From the NCBI GenBank assembly GCA_030737835.1, contig CM060849.1, positions 25,056,855 through 25,120,854 on the forward strand: a DNA stretch of 64,000 nt. The letters run 5' to 3'. This DNA is from Acorus gramineus. Lineage: Eukaryota; Streptophyta; Magnoliopsida; Acorales; Acoraceae. Shown piece after piece: positions 1 to 11,800 of the stretch. Within the stretch, counting starts at the first letter, position 1. Each line of letters starts with the position of its first letter. A model generated the notes under the pieces. That model was not told where the DNA came from, searched no databases, and saw only the letters and a program-made list of their open reading frames with translations. A program made the translations under genes and the position numbers.

Positions 1-2030
1 TTCTTATTTCTATGGCTTTATGAAACAAGTCTTCGTATTTCTATAAAAAATAAAAAATAAAAATTGTCAAGTATAATAATTCCTGTAATCATTTTTGCAG
101 TCCCAATATGTATTATTTTTCTTTTGAAAGCATATACTTATTTTATGAATTAATAACATTCACAACAAACTCAAATGAATTGGATACAAATTTTTTTTTT
201 CATTTTGAATATTCCCGCCTGTCTTCTATTATAAAAAAAAAAACATTTATGTATTCTAGTAAGAACAACTCGATTAGAAATTTCAAATGATTAGAATTAA
301 ACAAATGACTAAGTGTATTAGCGCACATAAACATATATCTCGCTAGTTAAATGAGAAAAAAAAAGAGTTCAATAGAAGCATTGCGTATAACAAATGCCAT
401 ATATATGTGTGTATATGTATGTATATATGTGTGTGTTTTTTTTTTATTTTTATGAAATGATAGACATACATCTTAATTTTATTCAAATCACAGCGAACAT
501 GCCCAGATCAAAGTGTCTGTGTGTGTGAGTGTTAAAGAAGATGTTACATGCCCAATGTGAAATCGAAGGTGTCCCTCCTTCAAAACAGTTTCTATGACAC
601 TCTATACCCCAAAAAAGAGATGTGATTAAAACAAAAGACATAATCACTGTGTGGAAGAGAGTGAGAATCTCATTGTGGCAATGGTTTAGGTAACTGACAA
701 GGCACGGATGTTGACCCATCAACAAAAGGGGATGGATTTTTAAATAAATCCATTTCAAAGGCCACAATTAAAAACACAAAGTAGGTTTGTTTTGGGGTGC
801 TATTAATGTGATGTTAATGTATTGGTTGAGATTGGGATGTGCACAGAAAATGCATTACACATTATTTACAGTTTCAAAAAAGATATAAAAGAAAAGGTCT
901 TTGAGTTGTCAAAGTGAAGCCATCCTTTTAAGGTGGGAGTATAATGAGAAAGAAGACAAGGAACTTCAGAGTCTTTCATCCTTTTTTTTTCTTTTTCGTT
1001 CATGATATTATATTTATTTATTATTTATTAAATAGAGGGGGTAAAGGGTCTCCCTTATTTTTTTAGCTTTATTTTTTTTTCTCATTTTTTTGGCATTAGT
1101 TATTGTAATAGCATCTTCCATGGTATGGTTTTTTGGGACTCCTTAACTAAATATACATAGAGTCTCCAAAAATCACCTGGATTCCTCAAATATGAGGTCC
1201 CAAACAGATCCTAGGAGCTCCTTTGAGAGTGGGCTTTTGTTTTGTGGTATTACTTTTTGTTTTTTTAGTGGGCCCACTTTGCTATAGAAAAATATTAATA
1301 AAAAAATATTTTCATATTCAAATAGGTAGCATAGTGGGAGTAGACATAGTTTCAAATTTAAATATCATTCCATACACAATAAATTTTATAGTAATTTGTT
1401 AAGTATGATTGAAGATTTTCTAAGAAGCTTTTATTTGAAGGAGATCTTTTGTCACAGAGATTAAATATCTCCTATGAAATATATAATATTGTGAAAAATT
1501 ATCTACTCCAATTAATTGAAGTGTTATATGCCATACAATATGTTTGAGATAGTCTCACAAGTTACTCTAAACACGTTCCCTTTTTTAGGATGCTTTTTTT
1601 AAAATTATGAATCAATATTTGAAAGGAGTTTAATGTTTTGCAGAGAAAGTTGTTTTTCAATTCAAAAAATCGATTCCGATCAAAAAATATTGTTTCTGAG
1701 CTTTTTAAAACATAGATTTCGAGGAAAAAATTAAAAGGAATCCAGCTTCCGATTTTGCAAAATGCTGTCCCGTTTGGCTGCACGCTTTTAGCTTTTCAGC
1801 TTAGTCTAGTATACAGAGTTAATTTACATGTATATAAAATCAATACTAAATGAATAAAAATGAATTATTTGAAGATTTATGGAATTCATGATCAACTGTT
1901 TGGAAATTTGTGCAAAATTTTTATTCACTCAATGTTACTAAAACACACATACATTTATTTTATACAAATATAACAAAAACTAAAAAAAATAAAACTGTTG
2001 AGCATTTTAAGGTAATTGACCAGGATTATT
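1..2030. other. AT-rich intergenic DNA, no gene seen
   Basis: Only short reading frames without recognisable similarity occur here, on either strand. A TG/TA-rich microsatellite lies at about 403-437. I see no splice-consistent exon chain, RNA gene or clear transposon end. Confidence 0.6.
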
Positions 2031-3373
2031 CACTTTTAAGAAAATTGGTTTTTAGCAAGGAACATTTTCCTTGGTAAAAGTAATAATTTCTTTGGTAAAG
2101 ATATTCTCCAAGGAAAAGTTTCTTTGGTCAGTTCATTGCAGTAATCGGCTGGCTATCATCCTTGCTAAACATTTGCCAAATAAATGTATTTTCCTTGGTA
2201 AAAACCTTGACCGATAAAATAGTTAGTTGGTTAAAATAAATATATTTCCTTGGTAAAGTTCAAAATGTTCCCAATGACAATTTTTCTTGCAAATATTGTA
2301 TTATTTCCAAAGAAAAGTTATCTTGGGAAAGGTAAATTAACCAAAAACAATTTGGCAAGGAAAGTATTTCCTTGATAAAGATCTATATATTTCTTGTGAA
2401 TAAAATTTCATAAAAAGAATTATGCATCACAGTACATGTAAATATATCATAAAAAGAAGACTCATAATGTGAAAATTTCAAACAACAATATTTTTTTAAG
2501 CAAAAGTGTAACAAAAACAATTAAAACAAAATATGAATTTACAAATCACTCATTGTTTAGGGAACACACATCAAACACCACTAAGACATATACATTGTTT
2601 GGGAACATTGTGGTTTGTGAAGAAGATCCTCCCTGCTTTTGAATCTCCAAGTGATGCAGATCAGGGTGTTAAGAAACTACAGTCAACAAAAATAAAATAT
2701 AATGAAAAATGCTCTTACATAACAATCTACATAAATCACAACAAACAACATTAAAAAATTTCCAACAAAACATGGTGTAATAAAAAAAAAAATTAATTAG
2801 AGTTGCTCATAGATGTTTTATGATTTAAATATGGGGACTAATACAAAAATGGGAACTATAGATTCTAGTTGTTTAGTATGAAGAAAAACATGTTACACTC
2901 TCCTGCTTCTTTGCCTGCGTAGACGATTTCAGAAAGTTATAGAATAGTTTATCATGCAATTTAACTATACATCAGTTTGTTATGTAATTGATTTGACATG
3001 AATCCACTTGCACATATATAACTTGTATACATACAGGTATTAGAGTCGTTTAAATAGGTAGAATTAGGTAGGCTACATGAAACACAGTTGCAGCATTCAG
3101 ACAAATGTATAATTTTCATCATCATAAAATATGATATGATAACACATTCTTTATGCTTATGAGTTTTAGACAGATGGATTGTTTGCTTATGGTAATTCTT
3201 CAGGTATCATTCATGTATAACATTCTGAGCACAAACACTTTAAAAAAAAATCACAGAACTGAAATTGACTATAGAAAAAATTTGTGACATCCTGATTTAC
3301 AGCAAGGTATATACATCAAGTTGACCTAATCTTTACGAGAATCTATACTGAATTAATCAGTAATTTATTTCAT

Positions 3374-3890
3374 ACCCAACGCTCTTGTGCTAATTGATGA
3401 ACCCATGTTCTTGTCTGCTCTCGATAATGAACATCTCTATAATGATGTATCTCACCAGGCTCCTCCCCAGTTTCAGAATTTTGCTAAGCCATCTAAAAAA
3501 ATAATTAAATTATTAAAGTTAATAATTAAAAGAATTTATCAAAGATGTTATTAACAAATATCTTACCATCTCATGTCAATGTCTAACGAATGACTTGGAA
3601 CCAACTTCACTCTGTTCTAAGAATTGATTCTACTTCTTTTCTGCATGTGAAAACTAAATAACGTAACAAATAGCAAGGTACGTCAAAAAACAATTCTACG
3701 AGAGAGATATATTACCTAAAAGCTCTCTTAATAAAATCATTCACAAAGAATCAACCAATCTTCCATTGTGACACCCTCTGGTGCATGTTGGACAGCTTCC
3801 CCATGTGTACAAAACTTTTTGTAGAGTTGATGTTGCTCTACGCGTCTGTTGCACCCGTTCTTTCATCGTATCATTGATGGCGGAAATTAT
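3374..3890 (-). pseudogene. Remnant of Ptta/En/Spm-type transposon protein
   Basis: Three minus-strand blocks look like the conserved C-terminal region of plant transposase_24 proteins. Block 3742-3890 reads ..HGEAVQHAPEGVTMEDW.. followed by L-I-L-C-E. Block 3567-3650 reads ..GSKSFVRH*HEM and ends at a GT donor. Block 3376-3493 reads ETGEEPGEIHHYRDVHYR and then a W-V-H segment. The order and spacing match the family pattern (P-x-G-V..EDW..LC, GSKSF..R.H.M, TG..P...E.....H), but in-frame stops interrupt it. It lies inside the CACTA element and is its coding relic. Confidence 0.62.
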
Positions 3891-4200
3891 ATAAGACACA
3901 CTCATATCTATTGCAAATTTATCTAATCAAGCAACAAATGATAACCAATTAAAGTTATAAGCATACTCTTTCAGATATTAAATAAGCAATACAATTAAAA
4001 ACTAATACCTATAAATTACCTTTAGATATTGATAGACATGTTGTCAATCACCATCAGCTACATCAGCCAATCGAGAAGTCGATGTTGATATTAGTGATCG
4101 ACATAAAATCCCAACCTCTACAAAGACACCTATGATGTCCATTCTTTCACTAACCCATGAACAAAGGCACATATCATGATGTATGCTTATATGTGCCTTT

Positions 4201-4612
4201 GACATCCACCTACTCTTCCATCCTCAGCCTCCATTTGTTATTTACATTTATATTTTTTGAAACTAGATTCTGGTGTGTAGACATAACATATTCATCTAAA
4301 TCAAAACCAATCAATAACAGAATCAAAAGAACTATTAATCAAAATAAATGAAAATATGTTCAAAATTTAAAGCAGTCCCACGAAGTTCTCTTAATCATAA
4401 TAACATCTAAAAAAATATATTTAAAACTCATCATCAGTACTAGAAAACATCTAAAACAAAACCACATCATAACAAAATTATCCTAAAAAACAGAGTTCTC
4501 TAGCATCTCTATATACCCAAATGTGATCGAATCAAATCAAACCTAAAAAACCTTACTCACCTTCCTTCTTGTAGGCAGAGATGGAGGCTGAGGATGGAAG
4601 AGTATGTGGACG
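4201..4612. repeat. About 33-bp inverted repeat inside the CACTA element
   Basis: The segment at 4201-4234 (containing CTCTTCCATCCTCAGCCTCC) returns in reverse complement at 4581-4612 with only a few mismatches. About 345 bp separate the arms. The repeat is much better preserved than the surrounding transposon DNA. Confidence 0.85.
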
Positions 4613-4914
4613 CCGAACCGTGGTCAGAATCCGCACTTGCACCTTTCCTTAGTAAAAGTTATTTTCATAATAAATAACTAAAACCTAAAAAATACAAATA
4701 TTAAAAGAAATCAATTTTTTTTCCGTAGTAACCCACGTTTACCAAGGAAAATATTCCTTGGTAAAGATAATCCACATTGACCAAGGAAGATATTCCTTGG
4801 TGAAGGAGTCAATTTTTTTGAATGGCAAAAATCAAAAGTAAACTATTACCAACAAAGTATTTTGCTGGTAAAAAAATTTTATATCTTAGATTGTTATTTT
4901 TTTTAAAAAATTAA

Positions 4915-5467
4915 GGAAAAGTCCAAATAACCCCCTATAAACTGCTTTAAATCCATATAACCCCTTCACTTTTTCTAAAATCCATATAACCCCTTGAAAA
5001 CACCTATGCAAATTCAAATAGTCTCGTAAATTAAATTTCTGTTGACAGATTAAGATTATTTTATGAATATTATATCTAGTTAACCCTAGTTGAAAACATA
5101 ATCTAGTTGAAAACATAATATACCAAACAACACCTACGATGTGATAAAAATATGAAAATTCTTTGTAAATAACGATTTTATCTCTCCAGATAAGGTTTTA
5201 TAATTTATTCAAAGGAGTAAAATTGTCATATGTAAAAGATTTTTTGTATTTTTAATAAATTATAAATTTTTTTTTTGTTTATTGTGATTTTAATGAGGGT
5301 CAATAAATTGAAATATTTATAAAATATTTATCATATATTAACTGAAACTTAACTCGAAGGTTCTTTTGAATTTTTATAAATATTTTTAAAGAGTTACGTA
5401 AACTTAAAAAAAAAAGCCTGTGATTATATGGATTTCAGGCGGGTTACAGAGTTATTTGGATTTTTCC
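4915..5467. mobile_element. Mutator-like MITE next to the TGA gene promoter
   Basis: The left end starts GGAAAAGTCCAAATAAC and the right end is its inverted counterpart. The inverted repeats continue for about 50 bp and include an ATCCATATAA block in both arms. The flanking 9-mers are AAAAATTAA (4906-4914) and AAAAAATAA (5468-5476), matching at 8 of 9 positions, as expected for a Mutator-type target duplication. The interior is AT-rich and non-coding. The element ends about 370 bp upstream of the TGA start codon. Confidence 0.78.
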
Positions 5468-5834
5468 AAAAAATAATTAAGTGTGGAGCAAGTGGAGTCA
5501 GTAAACATGTCAGTGTCTTAACATTTTCTGTGTGTGTGTGTACGTATATATACCCCCCTCTCTTTCACCCATCCTTCTCACCTCTCCAAGACCCACACCT
5601 CAAAAACCTGTCTTTGCAAGGACAAGATCTTCTGCATAAAGGATCGATTGGAGAGAGAGAGAGAGAGAGATGATCATGTCTGAATACACAAACAAAAACA
5701 GAAAGTGAGAGGTTTTGATAATCCAAAAGTTTTGATAAAACCCACCTGAGTAATCCAAAAGTCTTCACCCTTTTAGAGAGAGAGAGAGAGATTGTGAAGT
5801 TTTGGTATGTTGAGACTGGCATGAGAAGGACTGC

Positions 5835-8800
5835 ATGGAAAACCATAGGGTTGGAGAGATTGGGATGTCAGACTCAGGTCCATCAATTCACACACTTTCT
5901 TCATATGGAGGAAGAATCCACGGCAACATCACCCCTTCTCCTGCCACTAATTTCTTGTAGATCTTCCTCCTCTCTCTCTCTCTCTCTCTCTCTCTCAATC
6001 ACTGACTTCCATTAATACTGTCAAAATCACTTCATGGGTCCCTTTTTATGGCTTCTATGGATTTGTTATGGTTTCTTCTTTTCTTCTGTTTTCATGTTTT
6101 TCAAACACCAAGAACTCATGCAACCCTTCATTTCTACATGGCTTTGGTGCGCGCGCGTGTGTGTGTGTGGTGTGTAATTTGTAACTAAATTGTGTTTCAG
6201 TGACCAAGAAGGATCTGCTTATTTTGGGGAATTGGAAGAAGCTCTCATGCAAGGTGTTGTTGGTGTTAGAAGCCATGGAGAGAGAAAACGTAGGCCTCCC
6301 CCCCCCCCCCCCCTTTCTCTCTCTCACTACACACACATGAACACAAAAAGGTTTGAAATTGTGTGAGGTCTCTCATGGGTTTGAAGTTTTTCCTTTTTAA
6401 GGTTCGTGTGGTATGAGAATTAATACATGTTTTAGATGGATGACACGAGTTTATTTAAAAATGTTTGTAATATTTTCCATATAGTTTTTTTAATAAATGA
6501 ATTGTTTTAGTTCTTTGATGAAAATTTTCATTTTAAAACTGACATACAGATATGTCTTTATTTTTTTATATATATATGTCGCGCACAGAACACACAAAAC
6601 AGAGAGTTTTAATTATGAGTAAGGGATTCATTGATTTCTTATTGCAGCTTTATACGCAACAAGGCCTCCCACACTTGAAATCTTTCCTTCATGGCCAATG
6701 AGGTTCCAGCAGATTCAGACTCCCAGAGTATGTGTGTATTCAATGGATCCTCACTATTCAAAATTTTTATTTATTATTTCTTGGTCTGACATGTCCTTTT
6801 GAGTTTGATTTTTTTTTTTTTTTACATGAATTGGTTGATTCTATTTATGTATGAAGTCAAAGATTTCAAACATGTTTTTAAATATTTTAAAATTTTGAAT
6901 AATGATTAATGGAAAAGTGTGATTCAACTTTAAAATTATATCTTAAAGATAATCCACACCTATTTTATTTTATTTTAAAATAGTAATCTTATTATAATAA
7001 AATATATGTTTTAATAAAAAAATATGCATCTCTTCATTTTAAATCGAATAGATATAACTTTCACAAATTAAATTTTTTTAGTGGTTTTTGATCTATTAAT
7101 GTGTTTGTGTGTAAATGCATGGTGGTCCACAGGGAAGCTCACAGTCAGAGGGGAGCACTGGATCAGGATCTGCTCAGAACACTCTCTCCTGCAGAGGAGA
7201 TTCTCAGCAGCAGCAGCAGCAGCAGATAGAGACAGCAGACTCTTATGACTCCCCAACTAGTAGAAAAGCATCAGATCAGTCAAGTGAGCTGCAACAGCTC
7301 AAACAGGTTGAGATTTTGGCCTTTGATGCAGATCATCAGTCCAAATCATTCCCAAACAAGGTAAATAAAAAAAAATTCACTTCTTTAAACATTTATTCTT
7401 CTCCCATCATTACCATTGTTTTGAGTATTTGCTTTGAACCAATATCTGAAAACTAAACAAATTTATTTGATATCAAGGTGTCTGATCTGAAAAATCTGAA
7501 GAATTATAAATTTTTGTATTATATATTATTTAAATTTAATTATTTTTTTATGATAATCATAATCTATAAATTTTAAATAATCCTTGCATTCTTTTGTTAT
7601 GATATTTGAAAGAGTTAAATTGTAAAATCCTAGTTTTAGCATTTATTTCTTTGTGATGATTATACCATGTTCACTTGATCATTCTCACAAGTGTTTGTAT
7701 TTAAGCATATTAATTTTTAAAAAAATTACTTATATTGTTTTGTGAATGACCGTGTTCACCTGATCATGCCTATTAATGTATGTATTTAAACATATTAATT
7801 ATAATTATTTAAAAATAGTTGTAAAGTTTTCAATTATGAAAAAGGTAAGAATTGAAATACATGGTTCTAAGTAGGCTTGTCAACGGGTCGACCAGGATTC
7901 GATCCGATAAAAGGCGTAAATACCCGACCCAAAGAACCTGACAATAAAAAAAGGGTCGGGTCTGGGTCCACCACGACCCGATCCTATAAATCCGTTGGAT
8001 CCGATTGACTTAACCCAAAGATTATGTAATTTTTTTTTATTTATAATCCAACCTAACATTCATGATTCAACCTAACATTTATAATTAAATATTGAATAAT
8101 CATTTAAAATTTTAAACATTTAAAATATTTTTACAATTTTTTACTTAAATAAAAGCATAATAATACAAACCGTATTCCAAATGTTCTCTCATAAAATATT
8201 TAAAAATCAAAATAGTGAAGAACTATTTATAATACATTAGACTTTATTAAAAAAAAAATGAAGCCATTGTAGGCCCTAAAAAAGTTTTTGAACTTCTCTT
8301 TGTCTAGCCTGAACTTGTTAATAGGTCAACCTAACCTGACCTGACCCCACCCGACCCTACCCAAAATCCGATATGGACCCGATTCGAAAAATCCGATAAT
8401 CAAACGGGTCAGGTCCTGATCTACCTCGATCTGACCTGAGCCTGACCCGTTTGACAGGCCTAATTCTAATTCCCAATAATCCAACAACAGAACAGAAAAC
8501 CAAAGAAAATGTAAGAAAACAGAGAAGAATTTAAGGCAAGTGTTTGTTTATTTTTTTATTTTTTTATTTCATGATTACACAATAGGAACCTCAAGTCACA
8601 AATTTTAAGAAACTCCCCATTGTGTTGTTGCCATCAACATTTACAACATGTGGAGTTATCATTGTTAGGACAACAGTGGTATGGAATAGCAGATCATCAA
8701 CACCAATACCAAGAAAATACAGGATCTTTAACTCACCTTAGACACAGGCCTGGTTTCCAGAAACTCAAAGAAGGTATATATTTTTTAATATAGATATATA

Positions 8801-11800
8801 ATATAACTTTTTTTAACCCCAAATCTAATTCGCACCGAACAGTGCTCTTTGCAATATCACCCTTTGAAATGTACAAATATTTTTTAGTCTTGCTCTTGCT
8901 TTGCAATATGAATTATATATATATGTTGGGATCGAGATCATGTGAAGACAAACTATGGTTATATTTAAAATTATATATGTTGCAGAAGAAGGGACCCAGA
9001 GCAGTAAAGGATGGGAAACCATTAGATGCCAAGGTGTGTGTGTTGTCTCTCTCTTACCAAAATGTAGTATACATTAAAATATATTATTGTATTTTTTTTT
9101 TAAGTTAAAAAAATAATAAATTTTTTTTATACTATAATAGAATCTATGCATTTTTCATGATACAATATATTTTTCAATTAAATTTACAGTTTTATGTACC
9201 TCATCAATCATCTATAATAAGATATATACACCCCGTTAGATTTTTTTATATTTGATATAAATGAGTTTACAATGAACTGGAGTATGTATTTTATGTTTTA
9301 TAAAAATACATGAAGTATACTATTTAAAAAAAAATGAATTTCACATATTGCATAGGAGACTATAAATAGAACTGTGTTTAACATATTCCATGATTAAAAC
9401 CATTTTTTGCATTATTTACATGGATTTTTTTTTTAATATTGATCAGAGTCTAAGACGCCTAGGCCAGAACAGAGAAGCTGCCAAGAAGAGCCGTCTAAGA
9501 AAGAAGGTCTCTTCTCTTTCTTTCTTTCTTTATTTATTATTTCACTAATGTCTCTTCTTATTTATATTATAATTATGACTATGTTTATATCAATATCAAT
9601 ATGACTTTGTTGCATCACATCTGTAAGATTCATTACACTGAAATTCTGTTTGAAACTAAATTTTCAAAAACAGTTTTGTCATGAAAGACGTCAATTGTTT
9701 TTTTTTATAAAAGCTGTTTTTAATGGCTTTCAAGGAGGCATTTGTAAACACAATTTCAGTGATTCTACTTTTATATGAAATCAAATGCTATATGTTTCCA
9801 AACATTAATTTTAAAGTGCCACTCAATTTAAAAAAAAAACATAAATATCACTTCATAATCATTTTTTAAAAAACAAAAAAGTAAGTTTCCTGGATTCAAC
9901 TTTCAAAAGCCAAAATAATAAGATTTTTGAGAGTCAAACTTTGTTCTCAAACGCATCATAACACGAAAAAAATTAAAATATGAAATAAAAAATGTGATTC
10001 GAAATTACCTCTTTGTTTGATCATCTGAAAAACCAATTTTGCAAAAGATAAATTGATTTCACAGTTGGTTCCAAATGAGACCTCAGCGAATGGATTTGTA
10101 AAACGTATAGATGTATGTGATGCAATCTGAGTTCATAAATCTTTTCATAATGTCTCTTTATTCTTTTTTTTATTATTATATAATTATACCATACTCTCCG
10201 TTGCATCACATTTGTCTGTTCAATACATCAATTGAATAGATTAATTAATGTGATGTAACCGAAAAATCATATATCATTAACTCGAAAGTGTGACCTCAGA
10301 AAATTATGAATTACATTTTTTTTGTGTGTTTTTTTTTTTTGTATTTTTTTTTATATGTATTATGACAGGCTTATGTTCAGCAACTGGAGACAAGTAGGAT
10401 AAAACTGATCCAGTTGGAACAAGAGCTTCAGAGGGCTAGGTCTCAGGTTTGTATTTACAATATTTTGAGGTACAACTAATTTTAGATACAGTGGTTCTAT
10501 TATTAATGTTTTATGGTCATTGTTATGATATTTTTTAAATTTTTATTTGTTTGGTGTGAAGGGTCTGTTTTTAGGTGGAGGGGTTGATGCAGGTAGAAAT
10601 GTCAGCCCAGGTAAATATACTTTCCCATGATGACCCCTAACCATTAATGATAAACAATTATATATCTTTTTTATCATATTTTATAGTAATTTTTTTTAGG
10701 TTGAAAAATTATTTTATTTTATTTTTAAATACCCTAAAAACTGAGACGCGATGTTAAAAAAAACTGCATCAGACCGACTAACTGTATCAGTTAAATCATC
10801 AATCAGTCTTACTTCTAGTTTAATTAACCCTCAAATCCAATTAGCAAACAAAAAATAACTTAAAATTTAAAAGTTGATCAACCCACTAAATTATAAAATA
10901 ATCAAAGAATTTTACGATAATAGTTTGTAAAGACCAGGAAAGTATGAAAAATTCTAGAAATGTCATACAAATTTTTTTCATATTTTTGTATATATATATA
11001 TATATATATATTTGATATTTCAAATCTAAAAAAGTATTTATTGTCAAAAAGAAAATTTTGTATTTTTTCAAAAAAAAATTTTATGTTTCAAATTTTAAGA
11101 AATATTTTTTTTAATATGGTGGCTGACTTAAGATGAGCACATGTATACGATACACGTGCAAACCCGTGCACTTGTACTTCTTATTCATGAAAATAATATA
11201 TATATTATTACATCATGACTGAAATAAGTTATTAAACTGAAATCGGCGACTTTTGAATTGATTATATCCCTAGCTAAAACGAACAATTCAGTTTTTATAA
11301 CATCACAAGTATTTTGTACATACACCTTTAATACCTTATACCTTGTTAATTGTAACAATATAAATGTAACAAATTTGAATTACACGTGCAAATAATTAGC
11401 ATCTTGGAAGGGAATGCGGAAGAATTTAGGGTTCCAAGGGATATGTTTGAACAAAGATACGTGCATTCTCATACATAAATTTCACTGACTTTTTTTAAAT
11501 ATACATTCATATATTGAAATACATAATATTATAAAAAGTGAAGTGTACACTGTATATACTAGTGTTATTTTTTTCTTCATACACTGATAATAATAATAAT
11601 ACAGTGTATATACTACATTATCACAATGTATAAGTATCTAATGATCATTTTTAAACTGCAAAACAGATTGAGTGCATGAACGCTCTATTTCCATGTCTTT
11701 ACTATTGATTTGATAGTCTTTATTTGATATTGAAAATCATCAGCTGCAGCCATTTTTGACATGGAGTATGGAAGGTGGTTGGAGGAGGAGCAGAAGCACA

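Larger units (their letters stand above)
2031..4893 (-). mobile_element. Decayed CACTA (En/Spm-like) DNA transposon
   Basis: The left edge begins CACTTTTAAGAAAA, close to the plant CACTA terminus CACTACAAGAAAA. The right edge ends in a degenerate inverted version near 4893. Both sub-terminal regions (2050-2390 and 4735-4870) carry many direct and inverted copies of a motif around TTCCTTGGTAAA, the sub-terminal repeat arrangement typical of CACTA elements, where the transposase binds. The inside holds minus-strand remnants of a Ptta/En/Spm (transposase_24-like) protein. No clean 3-bp target duplication could be read, so the exact ends are uncertain. The element is non-autonomous: no intact transposase frame survives. 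Confidence 0.72.
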
